Of a DNA stretch of 64,000 bases, positions 46,592 through 56,100 are shown piece after piece (the stretch's first letter is position 1; every line of letters begins with the position of its first letter). The position numbers and the translations under genes are program-made. The notes beneath the pieces were generated by a model. The model ran no database searches and was not told the DNA's origin. It saw only the letters and a list, made by a program, of their open reading frames with translations. Source of the DNA: an uncultured Maribacter sp. (lineage in GTDB: Bacteria; Bacteroidota; Bacteroidia; Flavobacteriales; Flavobacteriaceae); the NCBI RefSeq assembly GCF_947500405.1, contig NZ_CANMRY010000002.1, forward strand, positions 186,001-250,000, in the 5' to 3' direction.

Positions 46592-47842
46592 TTAATTTAA
46601 AATAAGTTTATCGCTGTTTTCAAAATTTTTATAGCTAGATGTTATTACACGTTCGTTAGGTTCTAGGCCTTCAAGAATTTCATAATATTGGGGGTTTTGT
46701 TTGCCAATTTTTATTTGGCGTTTAGTTGCAAAATTACCAGAAGTATCTACAACGTAAATCCAATTTCCGCCAGTAGTATTAGAGAATGCTCCTCTGCTAA
46801 CAAGTATAGCATTTGTAGGTGTACCCAATTCTAATTTTATAAAATAACTTTGCCCTGTTCTAATATTGTTTGGTTTTTCGTTTATAAAACTTAGGTCTAT
46901 TTGAAATTCTCCATCTCTTACCTCCGGATATACTTTTTTAGTTTTTAAGGCATAGGTTTCTCCATCGCGTTCTAAAGATGCAGAAACATGTCTCGTAACT
47001 CTATCAATATAATGCTCATCTATATTAGACTGTACTTTAAAATTGGTTAACACGTGTATCTGTCCTATACGTTGTCCTTGGGAAATGCTTTGCCCAATTT
47101 CAGCATCTAGCATTCCTAATTGGCCATCTATAGTTGCTCTAACATTTAAATGTTCAATTCTTTCATAAACCATGGCTAAGGTTTTTTTCATTCGTATTAA
47201 ATCGTTGTCTAATTCTTTTATACCTGTAGCACTTAATAACGAATCTTGCTTTGCTTTAAACTTGATAACATCATACTGTTTAGAAGCCAATTCTTTTTCT
47301 TCTTTGGCTCTTATATAATTTTCTTTAGCTATTAATTCTTCTTCAAATAACGATTTATTTTGCTCAAAAGACCTGTTTGCTTTTATAACTCTGTATTCTG
47401 CTTCAAGTAAACTTTTTTGATTAAAAACACGTTGCGACTCAAAATTTATTTTTGTTTCTCTTAAATTATTTTGCTTAATGGCTAGGTTGTTTTCGCTTGC
47501 TAAAATTTGCTCATATAACTGCCTGTTTTCTAGCTTTAATATAATATCTCCTTTTTTTACAATACTGCCTTCTTCTATATATTTTTCAACAATTCTTCCG
47601 TTTTCATAGGCATCAAGATATACTGTAGTAATGGGTTTTACAACGCCATTAATCGTAATGTAATCATTAAAATTAGAGCGTTTAACCTCTGTTATCGTAA
47701 TTTCATTTTTTTTAACTTCTGATGATGTACTAGGCGTGCCTAAACTATTGTATAGAAATATTGCTATTAAAATAATTACAAGTAATCCTATGCCAATATG
47801 TTTGGGTTGTAGTGTTCTTTTCTTCTCTATTTTAGTATCCAT
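46592..47842 (-). CDS. HlyD/MacA-type periplasmic membrane-fusion protein
   Basis: The adaptor of a tripartite exporter, 416 residues. One N-terminal membrane anchor (about residues 14-30) is followed by a barrel-sandwich part with IVEKYIEEGSIVKKGDIIL, a long coiled-coil hairpin (about 110-215) and a beta-barrel domain whose second lipoyl half reads TIDGQLGMLDAEIGQSISQG. It links the inner-membrane permease to TolC. It sits 9 bases after tolC and 5 bases before the ATPase gene. Confidence 0.93.
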   Translation of the reverse strand: MDTKIEKKRTLQPKHIGIGLLVIILIAIFLYNSLGTPSTSSEVKKNEITITEVKRSNFNDYITINGVVKPITTVYLDAYENGRIVEKYIEEGSIVKKGDIILKLENRQLYEQILASENNLAIKQNNLRETKINFESQRVFNQKSLLEAEYRVIKANRSFEQNKSLFEEELIAKENYIRAKEEKELASKQYDVIKFKAKQDSLLSATGIKELDNDLIRMKKTLAMVYERIEHLNVRATIDGQLGMLDAEIGQSISQGQRIGQIHVLTNFKVQSNIDEHYIDRVTRHVSASLERDGETYALKTKKVYPEVRDGEFQIDLSFINEKPNNIRTGQSYFIKLELGTPTNAILVSRGAFSNTTGGNWIYVVDTSGNFATKRQIKIGKQNPQYYEILEGLEPNERVITSSYKNFENSDKLILN

Positions 47843-47851
47843 TCTTTGTTA

Positions 47852-49183
47852 TTATTTAAAAGGAAAAACAGCAATACCGCAATAAAAATCTATTGCCTTT
47901 TTTTGATATTGTAATTGTAAATTAATTCTGGTTCTTTCTATTTTAGCTTGTGCTAAATTATTTTTGGCAACCTCTAATTCGTAAATCATAGCCAGCCCTT
48001 TGTTAAACTTTTTTTGAGCAAAGTTAAAAGCGAGTTCTTTAGATTTTAGGTTAGACTCATTCTCCTCTTTTTCCGCTAAAAGCGCAGTGTTTTTTTGAAT
48101 TGTTTTTTGTATTTCTTTATAAAGTTCTTGCTTCTTTTGCTCCAGAATATTCTTTTCTTTTAAGATATTTATTTTAGCAATTTTTACATTAGAATGTTTT
48201 GACCATTTATTGGTAATCGGAATTCTTAAAGACAAACCAATGGATTTGGCAGCATTATTAGATAGCTGGTCTAAAAAAGGAGTTATCAATCCGTTTTCAT
48301 CAATACTCGTTTCAAAATAACCTGTTCTATACGCCGCATTTAATGCTAATGATGGATAGAAATCACTCCTTCTAATAGCCAAGTTTTTTTCTGAAGCATT
48401 TACCTGTAATTCTTGTTGTTTAATAGACGGAAGAAAAGCAATTGCTTTAGAAAAAACAGTTTCTAGTGTTAAACTATCAAGAGATTTTAATGCCACTAAA
48501 TCGGGTTTTAGCTTTATACTCGTGCCATTAAAATTCATGATTTGAATAAGATTTAAAGTCGCTTCATTTAAGGCGTTTTGGGCTTGAGCTATTTCTAATT
48601 TATTAGTACCCAATTCAGATTCAATATCGTATAAATTAGATTTCGCTAGCAATCCTAGTTCTATTTTTGAAGTTACCAACTCGTAGTTTAAATTAGAGAT
48701 TTCTAATTTTTCTTTTGTTATTTGCAATAAATCTTCTCTAAATTTTACAAGATAGAAAGCATTCATCACATCAAAAGAAAGGTTGTATTTTGCTTGCAAA
48801 ACAGCTTCTAAGCTTGCATGATATAGTAGTTTTTTCTGCGACCTTTGGTGCCACTTTTTAAAATTATTAAACAGATTTAAAGACGATGTTACTCCGTAGG
48901 TGTTTGATGATGTTGCAGTATTGATAACGTTGTTATTATTTGGGTCTACATACCTACCAAATCGTCTGTTTAAATTTGATACAGCGTTAAAGTCTGGTAA
49001 AAAATCTCGTTTAGATTGTTGAAACGATTCCTTATCAATCTCCGAATTGTAAATTTTTGTTTTTTGGTCTAAGTTATTTTCACAAGCATAAACAATGCAT
49101 TCCTCTAAAGTCCATAATTTTTGTGCATTACCATTTAAAGAAAAGGCAATATAGGTTACAAAAATCAGGAAAGTGTTTTTCAT
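47852..49183 (-). CDS. TolC-family outer membrane efflux protein
   Basis: The outer-membrane channel of the export system, 443 residues. Signal peptide to about residue 20 (MKNTFLIFVTYIAFSLNGNA/Q), then LWTLEECIVYACENNLDQK, the usual TolC N-terminus, and two repeated halves of long helices with coiled-coil character (for example LLAKSNLYDIESELGTNKLE and the segment near 400, FAQKKFNKGLAMIYELEVAK, given as its first 20 residues). First gene of a four-gene operon with a -24/-12-like promoter just upstream. Confidence 0.94.
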   Translation of the reverse strand: MKNTFLIFVTYIAFSLNGNAQKLWTLEECIVYACENNLDQKTKIYNSEIDKESFQQSKRDFLPDFNAVSNLNRRFGRYVDPNNNNVINTATSSNTYGVTSSLNLFNNFKKWHQRSQKKLLYHASLEAVLQAKYNLSFDVMNAFYLVKFREDLLQITKEKLEISNLNYELVTSKIELGLLAKSNLYDIESELGTNKLEIAQAQNALNEATLNLIQIMNFNGTSIKLKPDLVALKSLDSLTLETVFSKAIAFLPSIKQQELQVNASEKNLAIRRSDFYPSLALNAAYRTGYFETSIDENGLITPFLDQLSNNAAKSIGLSLRIPITNKWSKHSNVKIAKINILKEKNILEQKKQELYKEIQKTIQKNTALLAEKEENESNLKSKELAFNFAQKKFNKGLAMIYELEVAKNNLAQAKIERTRINLQLQYQKKAIDFYCGIAVFPFK

Positions 49184-49207
49184 TTTTTATTGTTTTGTAT
49201 TTTATAT

Positions 49208-49223
49208 AACGATATGCGTGCCA
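49208..49223 (-). promoter_or_regulatory. Candidate sigma-54 (-24/-12) promoter of the tolC operon
   Basis: On the minus strand the sequence reads TGGCACG (49223-49217), four bases, then TCGTT. The -24 box is a perfect match to TGGCACG-N4-TTGC; the -12 box keeps its G at the right distance (49210) but has GT instead of GC. Predicted transcription start is near 49198, 15 bases before the tolC ATG. The divergent gene encodes a sigma-54 activator, which strengthens the call. Confidence 0.6.
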
Positions 49224-49301
49224 AAAAAACAATACACTGAAATTCAATAGATTACAAACATCATCAATATCTAATTATCCTTTTTATGTAAAATATTTTT
49301 A

Positions 49302-49332
49302 TACAAAGTGTAAAAATATTTTACACTTTGTA
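49302..49332. promoter_or_regulatory. Perfect 12+12 bp palindrome, likely activator binding site
   Basis: TACAAAGTGTAA (49302-49313) and its exact complement TTACACTTTGTA (49321-49332) with 7 bases between. The centre is about 107 bases upstream of the candidate -12 element, the usual distance of a sigma-54 enhancer, and 52 bases before the activator's own ATG, so it could serve both directions. A partial copy, GTAAAATATTTTTATAC, overlaps on the left. Confidence 0.65.
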
Positions 49333-49368
49333 GTTGAGTATTATTCTTATTTGTAGCTTTGGATTATT

Positions 49369-50736
49369 ATGTTGCAATCTGGAAAAATACTTATCGTAGA
49401 CGACAATAAAGGGGTGCTAAGCGCCTTAGAATTGTTGTTGCAAGATGTTTACAAAACTGTAACTACGCTTCAAAACCCAAACGGAATATCTTCGGTTACC
49501 GATTTAAAAAGCTACGATGTTATTCTTTTGGATATGAATTTTTCATCCAGAATAAATACAGGAAATGAAGGGTTTTATTGGCTACGAAAATTAAAAGAAA
49601 TAGCACCCGATGCTTCTGTAATAATGATGACTGCTTTTGGCGATGTAGAATTAGCTGTAAATACCTTAAAAGAAGGTGCCATAGATTTTGTATTAAAACC
49701 ATGGGATAACGAAAAGATTTTGGCCACCATTCATGCAGCTTTTCAATTAGGAAAATCTAAGAAAGAAGTAAGTTTACTAAAACAAAGCGAAAAAAAATTA
49801 AAGCACCTTATCAACGAAACAGAGCAGCAAATTATCGGAACTTCTTCAGCGATAAATGCCGTTTTAAAAATTACTGAAAAAGTTGCAAAAACCTCTGCAA
49901 ATGTTTTAATAACTGGCGAAAATGGTACTGGTAAAGAGTTAATTGCACGAGCCATTCACAATCAATCTGCACAACATCAAGAAATTTTAGTAAATGTAGA
50001 TGTAAGTGCCATACCCGAAAGCCTTTTTGAAAGTGAACTTTTTGGACATGTAAAAGGCGCCTTTACCGATGCTAAAAATGATAGAGCAGGTAAGTTTGAA
50101 GTTGCTCATAATGGTACGCTTTTTTTAGATGAAATAGGTAATTTGCCATTACAGTTACAGTCTAAATTATTAAAAGTGATTCAACAAAAAGAAATCGTTC
50201 GTATTGGGTCTAACAAAGTTATTCCTGTAGATGTTAGATTAGTTTGCGCTACCAATTGCGATTTGAATAAAATGGTTGATGAAGGACTTTTTAGAGAAGA
50301 TTTGTTGTACCGAATAAATACTATACATATTGAAGTACCCGCACTTAGAGAACGTGGCAATGATATTATAGAATTGGCAGAATTTTTCTTAAATAAGTAT
50401 GCGAATAAATACGATAAAAAAGGATTGAAATTGAGTAGTGCTATCAAAAAAAAACTACTTAAATACACTTGGCCCGGAAATATTAGAGAGCTACAACATA
50501 CTATGGAACGCTGTGTTATTTTAAGTGAAAATAATCTATTAACGGTAAATGATTTTATGTTTAATCAGCGGCAAACAAAAGCATTAAACACGGCAGATAT
50601 AACCATTGACGAAATGGAAAAAAATATGATTATTACTGCGCTAAAAAAACACGATGGTAATTATAGTACTGCTGCAGAACAGTTAGGCATCACGCGTCAA
50701 ACCTTATACAATAAAACAAAGCGTTATAAAATTTAA
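49369..50736 (+). CDS. NtrC-type sigma-54-dependent response regulator
   Basis: A three-domain activator, 455 residues. Receiver domain: D11/D12, phospho-acceptor D55 (ILLDMNF) and K110 (VLKPWD). AAA+ domain: Walker A GENGTGKE (183-190), the sigma-54 contact loop GAFTDA (230-235, a common variant of GAFTGA), Walker B GTLFLDEIG, arginine-rich AT-N-DL segment. Fis-type helix-turn-helix at about 430-452 (NYSTAAEQLGITRQTLYN). It is followed 9 bases later by its kinase gene and is divergent from the tolC operon, its probable target. Confidence 0.95.
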   Translation: MLQSGKILIVDDNKGVLSALELLLQDVYKTVTTLQNPNGISSVTDLKSYDVILLDMNFSSRINTGNEGFYWLRKLKEIAPDASVIMMTAFGDVELAVNTLKEGAIDFVLKPWDNEKILATIHAAFQLGKSKKEVSLLKQSEKKLKHLINETEQQIIGTSSAINAVLKITEKVAKTSANVLITGENGTGKELIARAIHNQSAQHQEILVNVDVSAIPESLFESELFGHVKGAFTDAKNDRAGKFEVAHNGTLFLDEIGNLPLQLQSKLLKVIQQKEIVRIGSNKVIPVDVRLVCATNCDLNKMVDEGLFREDLLYRINTIHIEVPALRERGNDIIELAEFFLNKYANKYDKKGLKLSSAIKKKLLKYTWPGNIRELQHTMERCVILSENNLLTVNDFMFNQRQTKALNTADITIDEMEKNMIITALKKHDGNYSTAAEQLGITRQTLYNKTKRYKI

Positions 50737-50745
50737 TATTCTAAA

Positions 50746-52095
50746 ATGCTATCTAAAAATTTATATCTAAAAATAATTTTAAGAGTACTATTGCTAGTAT
50801 TGGTATGTGCTAGCGTAGTGTATTTTATTTTAAATGATATAAAAGGCGTTGCTGTATTATTAGGAGTCGTACTAATTTTACAAATAATTTCACTTGTCAA
50901 TTTTCTAAACAGCACCAACCGTAAACTCATGTTTTTCTTTAATGCTATAGAAAACTCAGATTCTACCATTAGCTTTTCAGAAAACACAAATAACTCGGTA
51001 ACAAATCAATTAAATGCGCATTTAAATAAGGTTAATAGAATTATTCAAGATGAAAAATTACATACCCAAGCCCAAGAACAATACTACCAAACTTTATTAG
51101 CATATACCAATGTTGGCTTATTATCTATTAATGCCAAAGGGCATATTTTATTTGCCAACGAAAGTGCAAAAAAATTGTTGAATTGCGATGTGCTTACACA
51201 TATTCAACAGCTTAAAAAAATAGATAACAGCGTCTACAATTTAGTTAGTAAACTACAACCTTTTAAGCAACAGGTAATTTCTATAACGAACGAACGTGCA
51301 ACGGTTGAATTAAAAATTGAATCTAAACCTATAGAAGTTAACAATGTGTCTCTTTTATTAGTTAGTATTCAAAATATTTATAGCGAATTAGACACTAAAC
51401 AAGTCGATTCTTGGATGGGATTAATAAAGGTAATGAGCCATGAAATTATGAATGCTTTAGCACCAATAACTTCTATTTCAGATAGTTTATCTAAAGTCAT
51501 TAAAACTGATAATGGTAAAATTCAATTGGACCAATTAAAAGAAAGTGATTTAGAAAAAGTAAAAAAAGGATTGGCCGTAATACAAGAACAAAGTTTAGGT
51601 TTAACCGATTTTGTAACAGGGTATCGTTCTTTAACAAAAATTCCTAAACCCGATAAAACACTTATAAAAGTGTCTGCATTATTCGAAAAAATAATCACGT
51701 TAGTAAGTAACGAAAAGGCACATAAAAACATATCTCTCGAAACTCAAATTACACCAACTAATTTAGAGTTTTTCGCTGACGAAAATCAGATTATGCAGGT
51801 CTTAGTCAACTTGATTAAGAATTCGATAGATGCGTTAACTAATCATGCTAACGGAGTAATTAAACTACAAGCTATAAAAGCAACTTCTGGAAATATAGAA
51901 ATACAAGTTATAGATAACGGAGCTGGAATATCTGAGAACAATCTTAAGCAAATTTTTATTCCGTTTTTCACCACCAAAGAAAAAGGTACAGGTATTGGTT
52001 TAAGTCTTTCTAAACATATTATGCAATTGCATCAAGGGCACTTAATGGTAAAATCTACACCTGATGTAGAAACTGTTTTTACATTGCTGTTTTAA
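50746..52095 (+). CDS. PAS-containing sensor histidine kinase (NtrB-like)
   Basis: Partner kinase of the NtrC-type regulator. Two membrane helices (about residues 9-28 and 34-54) with almost no periplasmic loop, a PAS-like domain (about 117-210), the phosphorylation site H232 in VMSHEIMNALAPITS, and an HATPase with NLIKNSIDAL (N box), VIDNGAGISE (G1) and GTGIGLSLSK (G2). With so short an outer loop the signal is probably sensed in the membrane or cytoplasm. Close relatives sit beside MacAB-TolC-like operons. Confidence 0.93.
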   Translation: MLSKNLYLKIILRVLLLVLVCASVVYFILNDIKGVAVLLGVVLILQIISLVNFLNSTNRKLMFFFNAIENSDSTISFSENTNNSVTNQLNAHLNKVNRIIQDEKLHTQAQEQYYQTLLAYTNVGLLSINAKGHILFANESAKKLLNCDVLTHIQQLKKIDNSVYNLVSKLQPFKQQVISITNERATVELKIESKPIEVNNVSLLLVSIQNIYSELDTKQVDSWMGLIKVMSHEIMNALAPITSISDSLSKVIKTDNGKIQLDQLKESDLEKVKKGLAVIQEQSLGLTDFVTGYRSLTKIPKPDKTLIKVSALFEKIITLVSNEKAHKNISLETQITPTNLEFFADENQIMQVLVNLIKNSIDALTNHANGVIKLQAIKATSGNIEIQVIDNGAGISENNLKQIFIPFFTTKEKGTGIGLSLSKHIMQLHQGHLMVKSTPDVETVFTLLF

Positions 52096-52169
52096 CACGG
52101 ATATATTCAGATAATTTATAAGCTTACCGCTCTTGTGTTCCTTTTCTATGTAGAATACAGTATTTTTTA

Positions 52170-53720
52170 TTAATTAACAGTTACTTTAACTACTTGTTTT
52201 TTACTGCCTCTTTTCGCATAGAACAATAACTCATTGCCTGTTTTTCTTAGTAGTGGCTTAGAAACCATTATAGGCAGGCGTACATCCTTATCATCTACCA
52301 ATTTTTTATACGATAAATCCCCAGTTGACTTTACCTGAATTACAAATAGATTAGGATTACGACTATACCCTTGCTTAAACAAAATTCTGTTTTTACTCAT
52401 CTTTTGAGGGTTTTCACCAGAATTAATAAAAAAGTACATTTTATCTCCTTTTCCAAAAGCAGTATAAGATGCATATGCAGCATCTCCTTGGGTTACTTCT
52501 GCCTTGTTTATATTACGAGCCCAAACCATTGTACCTTCTGCATTTAACTTTGCACAAACAATGTCGTTATAATGAAAACGCTCTACCTCTAAACGTGTTC
52601 CTGCAGAGGTTGCATCCATACCTTTAGTAACAAAATATTCTTCTGCACTAAAAAGTAAATCGTTCTGCGGTGTAATATGAATACTTTTAAATATTAAGTT
52701 CTTTATTTCTGCGTTTACCTCTCTACCAAATTTATCTACCATAAATTGTTCTGAGAAAGCATTGTATTTTTTGGATTGTATATCTAGAGATGAACCATGT
52801 AACTTATAATAACATAAACCATTATATCTATTATCCTTACGATCCGCATAAAAACCAACTACTACTAAATTTTCTCCTATTCGTATAGGCTTCAAAGATT
52901 CTGGATATTTACCAGCATCATTAAATTCTTGTATTTTATGTCCCTCATTAGTAATACGCACTACTTCATATTGAAATCTACGTTCCTTAACATCAAACCT
53001 TCTTTTCTTAAAATATGCTTTTCCAGAAAAATATACTGTTTTATAGTCTGGTGCTATTTCTATATTTTCAAAAGCATAATTTTTCTCTTCAGTAGCGGCG
53101 GTAAAATCATACGTAATATGCTTTTTTAAATCGGTTCCAAAAAGGTGCATATCATAAATTACTTTTTTTCTATCTCTATGCTGTACTGTAATTGCAAAAG
53201 CTGTTTTTTTATCATTAAAATGAACTGCCGTAGAAAAACCGTTACTAAAGTTTCTATTATATTTATTTACCGCAAGTGGATTAGAAACTTCTTTTGATGG
53301 GATAGATAATAGAACTCTTTCCGTAAAATTAAAATCGTCCAAAGGGCTTTGGTGAATAATATAATCATAGGCTTCTTTCCTGTAATCATATTTTAATTCT
53401 AATAAATATAATTGTCCGTTACGCACAAAACCATCTACCATATGCATGGCAGAGTATTTATAATTATAGTCCTGTACTAGATTTAAGTCGGCATCATAAA
53501 CTTCTATAAAATGCCCTTTTGCTCTTAATAAAACACCACCATAATATTTTCTTACAATAATACTCTGACCCTTAGCATCATTATCAAAAGACAACACAGT
53601 AGAGTATTTATACCTATCGTTATAATTTTCTCCAAGACTATAATCTACAGGTATTTCTTGTGCCTTAACCAAACTAAAGCTACAATGTAATAATAGTACA
53701 AAAATGATGTTTTTATACAT
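52170..53720 (-). CDS. Secreted protein of unknown function
   Basis: I do not recognise this 516-residue protein. It has a signal peptide (MYKNIIFVLLLHCSFSLVKA/Q) and no membrane segments. The mature part is rich in aromatic and charged residues in alternating strand-like patterns (GVLLRAKGHFIEVYDADLN, GQLYLLELKYDYRKEAYDY), as in beta-propeller-like proteins, and no catalytic motif stands out. It lies 23 bases after the enoyl-CoA hydratase gene on the same strand. Confidence 0.75.
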   Translation of the reverse strand: MYKNIIFVLLLHCSFSLVKAQEIPVDYSLGENYNDRYKYSTVLSFDNDAKGQSIIVRKYYGGVLLRAKGHFIEVYDADLNLVQDYNYKYSAMHMVDGFVRNGQLYLLELKYDYRKEAYDYIIHQSPLDDFNFTERVLLSIPSKEVSNPLAVNKYNRNFSNGFSTAVHFNDKKTAFAITVQHRDRKKVIYDMHLFGTDLKKHITYDFTAATEEKNYAFENIEIAPDYKTVYFSGKAYFKKRRFDVKERRFQYEVVRITNEGHKIQEFNDAGKYPESLKPIRIGENLVVVGFYADRKDNRYNGLCYYKLHGSSLDIQSKKYNAFSEQFMVDKFGREVNAEIKNLIFKSIHITPQNDLLFSAEEYFVTKGMDATSAGTRLEVERFHYNDIVCAKLNAEGTMVWARNINKAEVTQGDAAYASYTAFGKGDKMYFFINSGENPQKMSKNRILFKQGYSRNPNLFVIQVKSTGDLSYKKLVDDKDVRLPIMVSKPLLRKTGNELLFYAKRGSKKQVVKVTVN

Positions 53721-53743
53721 AAGAAAACTGATTTTTGAGTGTT

Positions 53744-54526
53744 TTATTTACCAGGAAAATCCGCTTTTCTTTTTTCTAAGAAAGCAGTAGTCCCTTCTTT
53801 AAAATCGGCAGTACCAAAACATTCGCCAAAGGCTTTAATTTCAGTTTTATACCCATCTAAAGTAGTATTAAAACCAGCATTTACTGCTTTTATTGCATGC
53901 CCAATAGCTACTGGAGAATTATTTGCAATTTTATTTGCAATTTTTTTACATAATGGCAGTAGCTCTTCTTGTGCAACCACATAATTAACTAAACCATATT
54001 GCAATGCTTTGGGAGCATCTATCATAGCAGCTGTCATTATTAATTCTAACGCTCTACCTTTACCTATAAGTTGTGGCAACCTTTGTGTACCACCATATCC
54101 TGGAATAACCCCTAAAGAAACTTCTGGTAACCCCATTTTAGCATTATCACTAGCTACTCTAAAATGGCACGCCATTGCAAGTTCTAATCCGCCACCTAAA
54201 GCAAAACCATTAACCGCTGCTATAACAGGTGTTTTCATTTTTTCAATAAAACTAAAAAGAGTTTCTTGTCCTTGTTTAGCTAAAGCAGCACCTTTTTTTA
54301 CTGAAAAATTTGCAAATTCAGATATATCTGCACCAGCAACAAATGCTTTTTCACCACTACCTGTTAAAATAATCCCTTTTACAATTTTATCTTTTTCTAG
54401 TACTTTTAAGGCTTTAGACAACTCTTTTATAGTTTCCTTATTTAATGCATTTAATTTACTTGGTCTGTTAATTGTAATTTCTGCAATAAATTGATCTTGT
54501 TCTACTAAAATTGTATTGTATAGCAT
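53744..54526 (-). CDS. Enoyl-CoA hydratase/isomerase family protein
   Basis: A crotonase-fold enzyme of 260 residues, hydrating trans-2-enoyl-CoA. Oxyanion-hole segments KAFVAGADISEF (about 69-80) and NGFALGGGLELAMACHFR (about 105-122) are present. The two catalytic glutamates are in GLPEVSLG and the position after GVIPGYGGTQRL, both as in bacterial crotonases. It lies 12 bases after the NtrY-like kinase gene. Confidence 0.94.
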   Translation of the reverse strand: MLYNTILVEQDQFIAEITINRPSKLNALNKETIKELSKALKVLEKDKIVKGIILTGSGEKAFVAGADISEFANFSVKKGAALAKQGQETLFSFIEKMKTPVIAAVNGFALGGGLELAMACHFRVASDNAKMGLPEVSLGVIPGYGGTQRLPQLIGKGRALELIMTAAMIDAPKALQYGLVNYVVAQEELLPLCKKIANKIANNSPVAIGHAIKAVNAGFNTTLDGYKTEIKAFGECFGTADFKEGTTAFLEKRKADFPGK

Positions 54527-54538
54527 AGTATTACTTTT

Positions 54539-55990
54539 TTAAATTTCTTTTGGGAATTTTACTGTAAAAACGGTTCCTTTTCCTGGCTGCGATGTATAAC
54601 TTATAATTCCTTTATAAGATTCTACAATATTTTTTACCATTCCTAAACCTAGCCCCATTCCGCTAGTTTTTGTTGTAAACTTAGGTTCAAAAATTTTATC
54701 TTTATTTTCATCTAATATTCCTATACCATTATCTGCTACCATAATTTTAACATAAGTCTCTTCGGAAGCCATGGATACTAAAATTCTAGGAGATGCAACT
54801 TCTGGAACTGCTTGTATTGCATTTTTAACCAAATTAGTAATTACTCTTATTAACTGTGTACGGTCTAATTTTGCAATAATTTCTTTTTCTTCGGATATAA
54901 AATGAATATAATCTTTATTAAAAATATCTAGAGCTAGCTTTACAATCTTAACCACATTCAAGGTTTCATTTTGCTGTGCAGGCATTTCGGCAAAATTAGA
55001 AAAGGCCGATGCAATACTACTCATAGTATCTATCTGCTGTATTAAAGTTTTAGAATACTCTTCTAATTTCGGTTTTATGTCTGGATCATCTGGGTTAAAC
55101 TTTCGCTCAAAACTTTGCACAGTTAACCGCATTGGTGTTAGCGGATTTTTTATTTCATGGGCAACCTGTTTTGCCATTTCTCTCCAGGCTTGTTCTCTTT
55201 CACTTTTTGCTAATTTTACAGCACTTATCTCTAACTCATCAATCATAGCGTTATAAGAAGCAATTACATTGTCCATTTCTTCTCCTGGGCTTTCTATAAA
55301 AATCTTTTCATTACGCTTCGTCAAATCTGTTTTACTCATCATGTTAGAAATTGTTTCTAACGATCTAGTTATGTATTTAGAAATAAAATATGCTAACCCA
55401 ATTGCCATTAGGAGCATTACCAAATATACCCCTCCTAAACGCATTAAAAACTCTCTAAGTTCCATATCATTAAGAGTATTATCTTCAAAATATGGTAAAT
55501 TTAATATACCTATTGGTTTAAATTGATAATCTGTTATATACGTATAAGATGCTTGGTACTTATCTCCTGCAGCAGAATTTTCTTCTACAAACCTTTTATC
55601 TATAGATATGTCTAATTTATTAAGGATATGTGCATCTAAACAATTAGAAATAGAATCCTGTTCAAACTTTGGTCTAGAACTTTTAATAAGTCCGCCTTCT
55701 AAATCATAAATATTAAAATTTACATTTTGCACATCTGCAATCTGATAAATTTCTTCTTTAAAAATATTAGCTAAATTTTCTGTTGTAATAGGATAGGTTG
55801 TACGTTGCAAGGTGTAATTAACACTTTGTTTTAGCTGTTGTTCTTTACGCTCTAAACGTACCTCATGATAATCTTTAGATTGTTCTCTATACTGGTAAAT
55901 AGTAATTCCTGCAATTAGTACTGATGCTATAAGCACCAGCAATATCATAGAAACAAAAATACGAGACCTAAGAGAGAATTTTTTAAGCAA
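54539..55990 (-). CDS. NtrY-like HAMP sensor histidine kinase
   Basis: A sensor kinase of 483 residues. Membrane helix 1 (about 11-32), a periplasmic sensor of about 150 residues, membrane helix 2 (about 186-205), HAMP (about 206-255), phosphorylated H278 in AKQVAHEIKNPLTPMR, and HATPase with NLVKNAIQAV, VADNGIGI and GMGLGLGMVKN. The start is a TTG at 55990: it preserves the basic residues before helix 1, while the first ATG (residue 15) would cut into that helix. No partner regulator is adjacent. Confidence 0.92.
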   Translation of the reverse strand: MLKKFSLRSRIFVSMILLVLIASVLIAGITIYQYREQSKDYHEVRLERKEQQLKQSVNYTLQRTTYPITTENLANIFKEEIYQIADVQNVNFNIYDLEGGLIKSSRPKFEQDSISNCLDAHILNKLDISIDKRFVEENSAAGDKYQASYTYITDYQFKPIGILNLPYFEDNTLNDMELREFLMRLGGVYLVMLLMAIGLAYFISKYITRSLETISNMMSKTDLTKRNEKIFIESPGEEMDNVIASYNAMIDELEISAVKLAKSEREQAWREMAKQVAHEIKNPLTPMRLTVQSFERKFNPDDPDIKPKLEEYSKTLIQQIDTMSSIASAFSNFAEMPAQQNETLNVVKIVKLALDIFNKDYIHFISEEKEIIAKLDRTQLIRVITNLVKNAIQAVPEVASPRILVSMASEETYVKIMVADNGIGILDENKDKIFEPKFTTKTSGMGLGLGMVKNIVESYKGIISYTSQPGKGTVFTVKFPKEI

Positions 55991-56100
55991 TGTAACTTAT
56001 TTAACGTTAAAGATAAGGAATATAGACAAGGCTTAAAATTAGATTTTATTTACCTTTTGCTATATATAAGATACATCAAAAGTTAAGCCAACAACCTATC

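Noticed and set aside
53739..54494. Long plus-strand frames (81 and 161 codons) opposite the enoyl-CoA hydratase gene
   Set aside because: They are shadows of a well-supported crotonase gene on the minus strand and match no family.
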